7,737 nt of DNA from the NCBI GenBank assembly GCA_934457235.1, contig CAKSHT010000105.1:1-7737 (forward strand). The letters are read 5' to 3'. Below are positions 1 to 6,120 of the stretch, piece by piece. This stretch comes from an uncultured Oscillospiraceae bacterium (GTDB lineage Bacteria > Bacillota > Clostridia > Oscillospirales > Ruminococcaceae). A model generated the notes under the pieces. The model saw nothing but the letters and a program-made list of their open reading frames with translations. It did not search any database and was not told the origin of the DNA. Both the position numbers and the translations under genes were made by a program. The number at the start of each line of letters is the position of its first letter. Position 1 is the first letter of the stretch.

Positions 1-1
1 G

Positions 2-220
2 GTTTACACCAAAGAGGCCGAAACCGCAGATATGTTCATCGAAAAAACTGCGCATGAACTTGGCAGGAATTATCGTGTACGCGTGGCAACGTCCGATAAT
101 GTCGAGCAGATAATAATTATGGGAAATGGCGCGATACGAGTTTCAGCGACTGAATTCCTCGCAGAAGTGAATGAAGTTGAAAGTGCCATACGCCGGATAA
201 TAGAAGAAAAATACACATAG
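2..220 (+). CDS. yacP: YacP/Rae1-like NYN-domain endoribonuclease, C-terminal part
   Basis: This is the last 72 codons of a gene that begins before the window; the frame is open from base 2. The visible protein starts VYTKEAETADMFIEK and continues with HELGRNYRV and VATSD, then a GAIRVSA stretch. This is the C-terminal half of the YacP family (DUF901, NYN/PIN-like nuclease fold), known in Bacillus subtilis as Rae1, a ribosome-associated mRNA endonuclease acting in the A site. The aspartate in the VATSD motif and the E-A-E-T-A-D stretch are the recognisable PIN/NYN-type acidic positions. The family is about 170 residues long, so roughly 100 residues are missing upstream. The stop codon TAG is followed after 9 nt by the peroxiredoxin gene, so the two are probably cotranscribed. 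The family call rests on motif recall; the cellular role is inferred from the family. Confidence 0.8.
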   Translation, partial: VYTKEAETADMFIEKTAHELGRNYRVRVATSDNVEQIIIMGNGAIRVSATEFLAEVNEVESAIRRIIEEKYT

Positions 221-229
221 GAGGCTACT

Positions 230-694
230 ATGCTGGAAGAAAAAATCAAAGCTTCCGAATTTACGCTCCACGATAAGGACGGTAACAGTGTTTCGTTAGC
301 GGATTTCCGCGGAAAGAAAGTCGTTCTGTATTTCTATCCCAAGGATAATACTCCGGGCTGCTCACGCCAGGCGTGCGCATTCGCAGCGGCTTATAAGGGT
401 TTCTGTGATGAGAATATTCAAGTGATTGGAGTCAGCAAGGACAGTGAAGCATCTCACCGGAAGTTTGCTGAAAAGTATTCGCTTCCGTTCATTCTGCTTT
501 CAGACCCGGAACTTGAGGTAATAAAAGCCTATGACGTGTGGGCTGAAAAGAAGCTTTACGGAAAAGTAAGCTTCGGCGTTGTCAGAACCACATATATCAT
601 TGACGAAAACGGATTTATAGAAAAGGCAATGCCGAAAGTTAAGCCGGACACCAACGCCGCTGAAATCCTTGAATATCTCAGGAGCACGAAATGA
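230..694 (+). CDS. bcp: Thioredoxin-dependent peroxiredoxin, BCP/PrxQ type
   Basis: A 154-residue protein of normal family length. It should reduce hydrogen peroxide and organic hydroperoxides in the cytoplasm, with thioredoxin as reductant. The thioredoxin-like fold begins with the FTLHDKDGNSVSLADFRGK segment (about residues 11-29), followed by the active-site stretch VLYFYPKDNTPGCSRQAC. The peroxidatic cysteine is C44 in the P-x-x-x-T-x-x-C motif. A second cysteine, C49, lies five residues later, the C-x4-C spacing of atypical two-cysteine PrxQ/BCP enzymes. Further family marks are VIGVSKDS (about 65-72), PFILLSD (about 85-91) and the VRTTYIIDENG strand near 118-128. The start is supported by an AGGAG-like site overlapping the upstream stop codon. 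The gene overlaps trmO by four bases (ATGA), suggesting translational coupling. Nothing appears truncated or altered. Confidence 0.93.
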   Translation: MLEEKIKASEFTLHDKDGNSVSLADFRGKKVVLYFYPKDNTPGCSRQACAFAAAYKGFCDENIQVIGVSKDSEASHRKFAEKYSLPFILLSDPELEVIKAYDVWAEKKLYGKVSFGVVRTTYIIDENGFIEKAMPKVKPDTNAAEILEYLRSTK

Positions 695-1371
695 TACAGC
701 TAAAGCAAATCGCCACGATACACACGGATTTTCCGGAGAAATTCGGAATCCCGCGGCAGAGCGGATTGATCGAAGAACTTCATTCCACACTTGTTTTCGA
801 ACCGGAATATCGCGTACCGGAAGCGCTCCGCGGCATTGAGCAATACTCGTATCTATGGCTCATTTGGGAATTTTCTAAGGCGGTCCGGGAAAGCTGGTCG
901 CCTACTGTACGTCCGCCACGGCTTGGCGGAAATACACGAATGGGCGTTTTTGCAACTCGCTCCCCTTTTCGTCCGAATCCCCTCGGACTGAGCTGTGTAC
1001 GTCTGGTCAGTGTGGAGCACAACACTACGGAAGGGACTGTACTTCACCTGGCAGGTGCAGACCTTATGGACTGCACTCCGATTTACGATATAAAGCCGTA
1101 TCTCCCCTATGTAGACTGTAAACCGGACGCTTCGAACGGGTTTGCACTCGCACAGCAGGAGGGAGTCCTGGAAGTAGAGATATCTCCGGAATTAAGCGAG
1201 ATTATTCCGCCGGAAAAACTCCCGGCGCTCATGGCAGTACTTGCGCAGGATCCACGTCCGCAGTACATCTCTGACCCTCAGCGGCAGTACACAATGAGTT
1301 TCGCGGGATACGAGATAAGCTTCACTGTAGAAAACGACTTACTGACGGTTACAGAAATCCGCAACACATAA
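691..1371 (+). CDS. trmO: tRNA (t6A37) N6-methyltransferase TrmO (TsaA/YaeB family)
   Basis: A 226-residue protein matching the TrmO family, SAM-dependent enzymes with a small beta-barrel fold. In characterised members they methylate N6-threonylcarbamoyladenosine at position 37 of certain tRNAs (m6t6A). The N-terminal catalytic domain carries RPPRLGGNTRMGVFATR followed by SPFRPNPLGLS (together about residues 74-101), then GADLMDCTPIYDIKPYLPY (about 122-140), all hallmarks of the family. The smaller C-terminal domain has the usual DPRPQYISDPQRQY stretch (about 187-200). The start ATG is preceded by AGGAG at 680-684 with six bases of spacing, inside the end of the peroxiredoxin gene, with an ATGA stop/start overlap. 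It is the last gene of the plus-strand operon and is followed at once by a strong hairpin. Identification is by motif; the exact tRNA substrate in this organism is not known. Confidence 0.92.
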   Translation: MIQLKQIATIHTDFPEKFGIPRQSGLIEELHSTLVFEPEYRVPEALRGIEQYSYLWLIWEFSKAVRESWSPTVRPPRLGGNTRMGVFATRSPFRPNPLGLSCVRLVSVEHNTTEGTVLHLAGADLMDCTPIYDIKPYLPYVDCKPDASNGFALAQQEGVLEVEISPELSEIIPPEKLPALMAVLAQDPRPQYISDPQRQYTMSFAGYEISFTVENDLLTVTEIRNT

Positions 1372-1400
1372 AAAGCCGCGGCATAAATGGCCGCGGCTTT
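1372..1400. terminator. Bidirectional intrinsic terminator between trmO and glgA
   Basis: Perfect 11-bp inverted repeat: AAAGCCGCGGC at 1372-1382 and GCCGCGGCTTT at 1390-1400, with a 7-nt loop (ATAAATG). Reading minus, the stem runs into TTTTT, the better terminator, for glgA, whose stop lies 12 bases before the stem. Reading plus, only three T residues end the stem, yet it begins directly after the trmO stop codon, so it probably also stops that operon. This explains the whole intergenic gap between the convergent genes. Confidence 0.88.
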
Positions 1401-1412
1401 AGTGTTATTCAA

Positions 1413-2837
1413 TCACTCTCCACAAAGCTCTTTGTAAAGTCCAATGTAGAGTTTCGCAGACTGTGCCCAGCTGAAATCAGCCTTCATTGCACGTGTAACC
1501 AGTCTGCCCCATGCCATACGATTGTCGTAAGCAGCCTTTGCGCGCTGAACTGCACCGAGCATGTCATGAGCATTATAGCTCTGGAATGTAAATCCGATAC
1601 CGTTATCGCCGTAATCGACAATGCTGTCTTTCAGACCGCCGGTAGCTCTAACTATCGGAATTGTTCCGTATCTTGCAGCAATCATCTGCGCAAGTCCGCA
1701 AGGCTCGCTCTTGGACGGCATGAGGAACATATCGGAACCAGCGTAAAGGCGCTTTGCAAGTCCTGTATTAAAGCCCTTGTAGAATCCGACTTTATCCGGA
1801 TAACGCCAGTGCATGTTCTGGAAGAACTCCTCATACTGATGTTCGCCAGAACCAAGAATAACGACCTGCATATCAGTTGCAATGATCTCGTCAAATACTG
1901 CGCGAACCAGGTCAAAACCCTTGTGATCGGCAAATCTGGAAATCATTGTGAGCAGCGGTATCTTATATTCGGGCATACCAAATTCATTGAAGATGGCGCT
2001 CTTGCAAGCAGCTTTGCCCTTGTGGTCCTTTGCGCTGAAATTTGCGGCAATCGCATTATCAGTTTCAGGATTGTACATATCAGTATCAATTCCGTTAAGG
2101 AATCCACATGTCTTGTACTGCTTGCTTACAAGTATCCTGTCAAGACCGTGAGAGAACCAAGGGTCAAGAATCTCCTTTGCGTATGTAGGAGATACAGTCG
2201 TTACCTTATCAGCGACCTCTATCGCACCCTTCATGAAGTTGATATCACCATCATACTCAATGATGTTTACCTTATGCGGCGGGATACCTACAATATCCTT
2301 TACAAGGTCAAGACCATACTGTCCCTGATAACCAATGTTATGAATCGTGAAAACATGCTTGATGTTATCATAGCAACCGCCGGCGTTACGATAGAACAGA
2401 TCATAGTATACGGGAATGAGCGCGCACTGCCAGTCATTAGAATTAATGACCTGCGGCTTGAACTGGATATATTTCAGCATTTCAAGAACAGCACGGCTGA
2501 AGAACACGTAACGCTCCGCGTCGTCGAAGTAGCCGTAGAGTCCGTTATCGCGCTTGAAATAGAACTCGTTATCAATGAAGAAGTAAGTAACGCCATCAAC
2601 CTGCTGTGAAAACAGACCACAGTACTGGCTTCTCCATCCAACGGGAACGGTGAAGTTGGTTATGTAATTCATCTTTTCGCGCTGTTCCGGCTTGAATGAA
2701 TTTACATAGTACGGCATAACAACACACGCCTCCTGCCCTGCGGCACAGAGAGCCTTGGGAAGGGAGCCGGCTACATCAGCAAGTCCGCCAGATGCAGCAA
2801 AGGGACGTGCTTCACTTGCAGCGTAAAGAATTCTCAT
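1413..2837 (-). CDS. glgA: Glycogen (starch) synthase GlgA, GT5 family
   Basis: A 474-residue protein, the usual GlgA length (about 477). It transfers glucose from ADP-glucose to the end of an alpha-1,4-glucan in glycogen synthesis. The N-terminal Rossmann-like half starts MRILYAASEARPF and has SGGLADVAGSLPKAL (16-30), DWQCALIP near 135-142 and the FTIHNIGYQG motif (163-172, with the conserved His166). The C-terminal half has ISRFADHKGFDL (299-310), the EPCGLAQ motif with the conserved Glu378, and RATGGLKDS (397-405). The start ATG was chosen because it matches the family N-terminus and has GGAGGA at 2847-2852, nine bases upstream. The frame stays open 43 codons further up, but that stretch contains the promoter and has only a TTG start. 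Oddities: the K-T-G-G-L motif, whose lysine (K15 in E. coli) helps bind ADP-glucose, reads A-S-G-G-L, and the usual H-x-x-D-W reads N-S-N-D-W. It appears to be a single-gene unit. Confidence 0.95.
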   Translation of the reverse strand: MRILYAASEARPFAASGGLADVAGSLPKALCAAGQEACVVMPYYVNSFKPEQREKMNYITNFTVPVGWRSQYCGLFSQQVDGVTYFFIDNEFYFKRDNGLYGYFDDAERYVFFSRAVLEMLKYIQFKPQVINSNDWQCALIPVYYDLFYRNAGGCYDNIKHVFTIHNIGYQGQYGLDLVKDIVGIPPHKVNIIEYDGDINFMKGAIEVADKVTTVSPTYAKEILDPWFSHGLDRILVSKQYKTCGFLNGIDTDMYNPETDNAIAANFSAKDHKGKAACKSAIFNEFGMPEYKIPLLTMISRFADHKGFDLVRAVFDEIIATDMQVVILGSGEHQYEEFFQNMHWRYPDKVGFYKGFNTGLAKRLYAGSDMFLMPSKSEPCGLAQMIAARYGTIPIVRATGGLKDSIVDYGDNGIGFTFQSYNAHDMLGAVQRAKAAYDNRMAWGRLVTRAMKADFSWAQSAKLYIGLYKELCGE

Positions 2838-2937
2838 TATGATATGTCCTCCGATTTGATCGCTGAATACTGCCGTACAACACAGAGTCTGCCCCACAGA
2901 GCACTTCGATGCTGGCGCACAGATATTGCCTATATAT

Positions 2938-2966
2938 AATATAACATAGTTACCGAAAAAATTCAA
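2938..2966 (-). promoter_or_regulatory. Predicted sigma-A promoter of glgA
   Basis: On the minus strand, TTGAAT (2961-2966, -35, 4/6 match) lies 17 bases from TATATT (2938-2943, -10, 5/6 match). Transcription would begin near 2931, giving a leader of about 93 nt before the glgA start at 2837. The position, between the fba terminator and glgA, fits a gene-specific promoter. The region is AT-rich, which raises the chance of a coincidental match. Confidence 0.5.
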
Positions 2967-3082
2967 GTAGGTTTTCTAATTTTTTTGGCGTTCGTGTAAC
3001 AAAAATCTTGCTTTTGTTTTGGACTATTGATACAATATAATTGCATAAAAGATAACTTTTACGCCTTACGATTCTGGCATAT

Positions 3083-3113
3083 AAAAATCGCGCTGCCGTA
3101 AAAGCAGCGCGAT
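3083..3113 (-). terminator. Intrinsic terminator of fba
   Basis: A perfect 10-bp inverted repeat, ATCGCGCTGC (3087-3096) and GCAGCGCGAT (3104-3113), with a 7-nt loop. In the minus-strand transcript the stem is followed by a run of five U residues (3083-3087). It lies 17 bases past the fba stop codon, so it should separate fba transcription from glgA downstream. Confidence 0.87.
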
Positions 3114-3130
3114 AGATATAATCAATGAAA

Positions 3131-3994
3131 TCAAGCCTTGCCAACAGAACCGAACAGTTCCATCTTCTCCTTGACTTTAGCCTTGATAGCCTCAGTACCG
3201 GGTGCGAGAAGCTTTCTGGGATCGAAGCCCTTGCCCTCGAGATCCTTGCCCTCTTCAATGTACTTTCTTGTTGCTTCCTGGAATACCAGCTGGCACTCGG
3301 TGTTTACATTGATCTTAGCAACGCCGAGGGAAATAGCCTTCTTGATCTGGTCATCAGGGATACCAGTACCACCGTGAAGAACCAGGGGCATATCGCCTAC
3401 TTCTGCCTTGATCTTTGCGAGGGTGTCGAAAGACAGACCAGGCCAGTTTGCGGGGTACTTTCCGTGGATATTACCGATACCAGCAGCCAGCATTGTAACG
3501 CCCAGGTCTGCTACCATCTTGCACTCCTTAGGATCAGCACACTCGCCCATGCCGATAACGCCATCTTCCTCGCCGCCAATGGAACCTACCTCAGCCTCAA
3601 GTGAGATACCGAGGATATCGCAGGTGTTAACCAGAGCGGTTGTCTTTGCGATGTTTTCTTCGATCGGATAGTGGGAACCGTCGAACATGATGGAGGAGAA
3701 ACCAGCGTTGATGCAAGCCTTAGCGCCCTCAAAGGTGCCGTGGTCAAGGTGCAGAGCAACCGGAACAGTGATGTGAAGGTTTTCAATCATGCCCTTTACC
3801 ATGCCAACGATGGTGGAATAGCCACACATATACTTGCCTGCGCCCTCAGAAACACCGAGGATAACAGGTGACTTGCACTCCTCAGCAGTGAGAAGGACAG
3901 CCTTTGTCCATTCAAGGTTGTTGATGTTGAACTGACCTACAGCGTATTTACCGTCGCGAGCCTTGTTCAGCATTTCTTTTGCAGATACTAACAT
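3131..3994 (-). CDS. fba: Class II fructose-bisphosphate aldolase
   Basis: A 287-residue protein of typical class II length. It performs the zinc-dependent, reversible cleavage of fructose-1,6-bisphosphate to dihydroxyacetone phosphate and glyceraldehyde-3-phosphate in glycolysis and gluconeogenesis. It starts MLVSAKEMLNKARDGKYAVG with the NINN signature near 23-26. The LHLDHG motif (81-86) supplies the catalytic Asp84 and zinc ligand His85; other expected metal ligands are Glu135 (LEAEVGS), His177 (GNIHGKYP) and His207 (LHGGTGIP). The phosphate-binding GGTG loop (208-211) and KINVNTE segment (228-234) are intact. An upstream in-frame ATG at 4057 would precede the promoter's start site, so the ATG at 3994 was chosen; it has AAAGGAG (4004-4010) nine bases upstream. 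The gene has its own promoter and terminator, so it appears monocistronic, as fits a strongly expressed glycolytic gene. Confidence 0.96.
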   Translation of the reverse strand: MLVSAKEMLNKARDGKYAVGQFNINNLEWTKAVLLTAEECKSPVILGVSEGAGKYMCGYSTIVGMVKGMIENLHITVPVALHLDHGTFEGAKACINAGFSSIMFDGSHYPIEENIAKTTALVNTCDILGISLEAEVGSIGGEEDGVIGMGECADPKECKMVADLGVTMLAAGIGNIHGKYPANWPGLSFDTLAKIKAEVGDMPLVLHGGTGIPDDQIKKAISLGVAKINVNTECQLVFQEATRKYIEEGKDLEGKGFDPRKLLAPGTEAIKAKVKEKMELFGSVGKA

Positions 3995-4045
3995 GCTTTT
4001 GATCTCCTTTGAATTAAAAGTGGATCTTAAAATCCCTACGAATTT

Positions 4046-4074
4046 ATTATAACGCATTTTCCCGAAAAAAGCAA
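4046..4074 (-). promoter_or_regulatory. Predicted sigma-A promoter of fba
   Basis: On the minus strand TTGCTT (4069-4074) lies 17 bases from a perfect TATAAT (4046-4051). Transcription would start near 4039, giving a leader of about 45 nt before the fba start at 3994. It sits just after the stop of the upstream membrane protein gene (4093). No terminator is visible between that gene and this promoter, so some read-through into fba is possible. Confidence 0.65.
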
Positions 4075-4092
4075 TATATTTTTTGAAAAATT

Positions 4093-4842
4093 TTATTCGT
4101 TAAAAAAGCTGCTTTCCTGGTCGGTTTCGTTATATACTTCAACAGTCTGCTGAACAGCCTCTTCGGTTTTTCTCCAGTCCTTGAAGCCCTCTTCTTTACG
4201 CATGTTGTAGTAGCTTTCCATAAGCGGAATAACTATGCACAGCACAACGGCTATTATAGCCGCTGCGATATACACGACCAGCTTCTGATCGCGGTTCCAG
4301 CGGTGAACAGGTACTGCGTCCTCCTTGATCTCAAACTGACGCTTGTTGCCGGAATTTACACTGCGGATAACATACGACTTGAGTTTGTCGGATGCGCATA
4401 TTTTAACGCAGATATCCTTGTAGCTTTTGTCAAGCGCATTACGGAGTTCGTCCGAAAGCTCTTCGATTACAGAGCGCACATATTTTGCGTTCTCCCCTGC
4501 TATCCTGGCAATGTCCTCGATTTCAAGGTCGTTCTCCCAGTACATGTGTATTATGCTGCGGATGATAAACGGCTTTTGCAGGACTGTTTCAAGAAGAGCC
4601 TGCTTTTTTATGTCAAGCTCCACACCTGTCAGCGTAACGGCGGAATCATTGCTGTCCGCTTCACGGCATAGCGGATATTCCTTTTCAATGAGATTGACAA
4701 GTTCGACGCTGTCGGGGTATTCGTCGTTTTTTGTCATTGTGCGGACGTAAATTTCTTTAGCGCTGTTGAAATCTTTTGTGGTGATCAGTGCAAGTGCATA
4801 GACGTCATCGCCGAATGTGTCTGTAAGTCTGGTTATATCCAT
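4093..4842 (-). CDS. Putative membrane-anchored ECF sigma-factor-like protein (uncharacterised)
   Basis: A 249-residue protein I cannot assign to a named family with certainty. The N-terminus (about 1-38; GDDVYALALITTKDFNSAKE) resembles sigma-70 region 2 of ECF factors (short helix, V-Y-x-L-A, then an A-E/D-like helix), but without the well-conserved DxxQ-type stretch. Residues about 82-137 (IIRSIIHMYWENDLEIEDIA through YVRSVIEELSDELRNAL) resemble region 4: a hydrophobic helix, an E-I/D-I-A turn, then a V-x-x-x-I-x-x-x-x-x-x-L helix. After a charged linker comes one clear transmembrane segment (about 188-208, VVYIAAAIIAVVLCIVIPL), then an approximately 40-residue acidic tail. By the positive-inside tendency (HRWNRDQK before the segment) the sigma-like part would be cytoplasmic. 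The ATG lies one base after the hisE stop, with no clear ribosome binding site, suggesting translational coupling to hisE. It is the last gene of the his cluster. It could instead be an unrelated helical DNA-binding or structural protein. Confidence 0.6.
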   Translation of the reverse strand: MDITRLTDTFGDDVYALALITTKDFNSAKEIYVRTMTKNDEYPDSVELVNLIEKEYPLCREADSNDSAVTLTGVELDIKKQALLETVLQKPFIIRSIIHMYWENDLEIEDIARIAGENAKYVRSVIEELSDELRNALDKSYKDICVKICASDKLKSYVIRSVNSGNKRQFEIKEDAVPVHRWNRDQKLVVYIAAAIIAVVLCIVIPLMESYYNMRKEEGFKDWRKTEEAVQQTVEVYNETDQESSFFNE

Positions 4843-4843
4843 A

Positions 4844-5170
4844 TCAGGTGTTGTGGTCGCTTACGTGGAACTGCTTCAAGTTGCCGATCTTCTTGCTGCG
4901 CTCGACCATTATCTCCTCAATGTCCTCAACGGTAACGCCGCGGTCTACCATCATAACGATCATGTGATAGAGAAGATCGTTTATCTCGTTTGCAAGCTCG
5001 TTTTTATCGTTGTTCTTGGCGGCAATGACCATCTCGGTGCATTCCTCACCGCACTTCTTCAGTATCTTGTCGATTCCCTTGTCAAACAGGTAGCAGGTGT
5101 AGGAACCATCCTGCGGATTTGCTCTGCGGTCAACTACCACGTTGTACATGTCCTTGAATGCGTCCATCAT
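4844..5170 (-). CDS. hisE: Phosphoribosyl-ATP pyrophosphatase HisE
   Basis: A 108-residue, stand-alone HisE of the all-alpha (MazG-like) NTP pyrophosphohydrolase superfamily. It hydrolyses phosphoribosyl-ATP to phosphoribosyl-AMP and pyrophosphate, the second step of histidine synthesis, in the cytoplasm. Motifs in order are SYTCYLFDKGIDKILKKCGEE (about 23-43) and the metal-binding acidic residues in GEECTE (E42, E43, E46) and NEINDLLYHM (E62, D65). The start at the first of two adjacent ATG codons has AGGAG (5179-5183) eight bases upstream. The site overlaps the end of the preceding HAM1-like gene, whose stop lies five bases upstream of the start. HisE is often fused to HisI; here they are separate and divided by another gene. 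Nothing is missing. Confidence 0.94.
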   Translation of the reverse strand: MMDAFKDMYNVVVDRRANPQDGSYTCYLFDKGIDKILKKCGEECTEMVIAAKNNDKNELANEINDLLYHMIVMMVDRGVTVEDIEEIMVERSKKIGNLKQFHVSDHNT

Positions 5171-5175
5171 GTTGA

Positions 5176-5796
5176 TTACTCCTTAATATTCAGTGCTTTA
5201 ATAAAAAATCTCCGGAACCCGCCGCCGAAGCTGTCTTCAAGCTCATAATCACCGGGCGTCATGTCGTAGTAGTACTTCCCGGTGCGGATATTCAGAGAAA
5301 TTCTGTCCAGTGGATAACCATCCACCTTTTTGGGGTGAGGTTTGTCGGTTATGTAAAAGCTGTTTCCTGAGATCTCGTCACCTATGTATTCATGGATATC
5401 GGACTCAGACAGCACAAGGCAGACTGCGTTTAAATAACGTGCAGTAAGTCTGCCATATTTTTTCGCAAGTCCGCTGTAGTATTCGGTCATTTCTTCATCG
5501 GAAAGCCGTTTTCCGTTAACGTTTCGCACATGTGTTCCCGGCTGAAGATCCTCCGGCAGCTGCTGGATATACAGCCCGCTGTCGCAGGAAAACACCGGAA
5601 TACCATACTGCCTGTAATAAGCCAGCGCTTTTATCCGTGCATTTTCCAGCGGAGAACTGCCGCTTTCGTCTACGTTCACGGGAGCTTTCTGCATATTGCC
5701 GAGGCTAAGCAGCTCTATTCCCGTACCCTCAAGCTGCCGCCGCATGGAATCAAGCTTCGCAGGATTTCCCGTGCCGTACAGTAATCTTACGCTCAC
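5176..5796 (-). CDS. Divergent HAM1/RdgB-like non-canonical NTP pyrophosphatase
   Basis: A 206-residue protein of the ITPase/HAM1 fold. Typical members hydrolyse ITP, dITP and XTP to the monophosphate plus pyrophosphate, keeping damaged purines out of nucleic acids. It has [11 protein letters not shown] (8-18; family TGNxxKxxE), [13 protein letters not shown] (48-60; family NAxxKA), CDSGLYI (71-77; family DDSGL, so the catalytic-base Asp72 is kept while the preceding Asp is Cys) and PGTHVR (86-91; family PGxxSAR). The C-terminal half is unlike canonical RdgB: the usual SHR motif is not evident, replaced by GGGFRRFF near 191-198. Start choice: GTG at 5796 overlaps the hisI stop as GTGA, gives a normal RdgB length and puts the TGN motif at the usual position. 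An ATG at 5838 would add 14 residues and overlap hisI by 46 bases; neither has a good ribosome binding site. It sits between hisI and hisE. Confidence 0.75.
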   Translation of the reverse strand: MSVRLLYGTGNPAKLDSMRRQLEGTGIELLSLGNMQKAPVNVDESGSSPLENARIKALAYYRQYGIPVFSCDSGLYIQQLPEDLQPGTHVRNVNGKRLSDEEMTEYYSGLAKKYGRLTARYLNAVCLVLSESDIHEYIGDEISGNSFYITDKPHPKKVDGYPLDRISLNIRTGKYYYDMTPGDYELEDSFGGGFRRFFIKALNIKE

Positions 5797-6107
5797 TTGA
5801 TCTTGGTGAAGAAGCAGCTGCGATGCCCTGTATGACATGCCGCGCCGGTCTGAATGACCTTTATAAGCAGTGTATCGTCGTCGCAGTCGCTGTACATTTC
5901 AACAACCTTCTGGAAGTGACCGGAAGTCGCTCCCTTGTTCCAGAGTTCCTGGCGGGAACGGCTCCAGAACCAGGTGTAACCTGTTTCCAGGGTCTTTTGC
6001 AGACTTTCCTCGTTCATGTATGCGAGCATGAGCACTTCGCCGTTTTCAGCGTCTGTGATTATCGCCGGGATAAGCCCGGATTTTTTGAAGTATTTTTTTA
6101 CGTCCAT
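5793..6107 (-). CDS. hisI: Phosphoribosyl-AMP cyclohydrolase HisI
   Basis: A 104-residue, stand-alone HisI. It opens the purine ring of phosphoribosyl-AMP to give ProFAR, the third step of histidine synthesis, as a zinc- and magnesium-dependent cytoplasmic enzyme. Visible motifs are [10 protein letters not shown] (27-36), the signature [18 protein letters not shown] (47-64), [12 protein letters not shown] (73-84, with metal-binding acidic residues 74, 76 and 78 and zinc ligand Cys75) and [12 protein letters not shown] (88-99, with zinc ligands Cys91 and Cys98). Length fits the short form without a fused HisE. The ATG follows the Nudix-like gene by 13 bases; only a modest GGTGA precedes it, so it may depend on coupling. 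Its stop overlaps the proposed GTG start of the HAM1-like gene. Confidence 0.95.
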   Translation of the reverse strand: MDVKKYFKKSGLIPAIITDAENGEVLMLAYMNEESLQKTLETGYTWFWSRSRQELWNKGATSGHFQKVVEMYSDCDDDTLLIKVIQTGAACHTGHRSCFFTKIK

Positions 6108-6120
6108 TGTTTCACCAGCT

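Larger units (their letters stand above)
2838..3130. other. Intergenic region between fba and glgA
   Basis: This 293-bp non-coding stretch holds, in minus-strand order, the fba terminator (3083-3113), about 115 bp of AT-rich DNA without a convincing gene, the glgA promoter (2938-2966), and the glgA leader with its GGAGGA site (2847-2852). The leader contains three copies of TCTGTG (minus strand) at 2918-2923, 2895-2900 and 2881-2886. No recognisable riboswitch, tRNA or small ORF with a ribosome binding site was found. Confidence 0.6.

Noticed and set aside
1566..2609. Plus-strand open frame of 347 codons opposite glgA.
   Set aside because: It lies entirely antisense to a clearly real glgA, has no family motifs and no ribosome binding site; it is a shadow of glgA codon usage.
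2838..2966. In-frame N-terminal extension of GlgA by 43 codons.
   Set aside because: It starts at a TTG that coincides with the predicted -35 box, is not GlgA-like, and the internal ATG at 2837 has a strong GGAGGA site and the family N-terminus.
3008..3041. Plus-strand promoter-like sequence (TTGCTT, 17 bases, TACAAT, with an overlapping TATAAT) that would make an antisense RNA into fba.
   Set aside because: The region is strongly AT-rich, the -35 match is poor and nothing downstream supports a transcript; probably chance, though RNA-seq could test it.
2988..3065. Long-range pairing GGCGT (2988-2992) with ACGCC (3061-3065) as a structured leader RNA.
   Set aside because: Only five base pairs over about 70 nt, in a region upstream of the predicted glgA start site.
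3125..3604. Plus-strand open frame of 159 codons opposite fba.
   Set aside because: Antisense to a well-supported gene, no recognisable domain or ribosome binding site.
3995..4057. In-frame N-terminal extension of Fba starting at ATG 4057.
   Set aside because: The promoter -10 box lies inside it, so transcription would begin after this ATG, and the family N-terminus begins at 3994 with AAAGGAG upstream.
4075..4130. Possible terminator after the sigma-like membrane protein gene (AAAGCAGCTTTTTT on the minus strand).
   Set aside because: The stem would be only about three base pairs and lies inside the coding region; it is not a credible hairpin.
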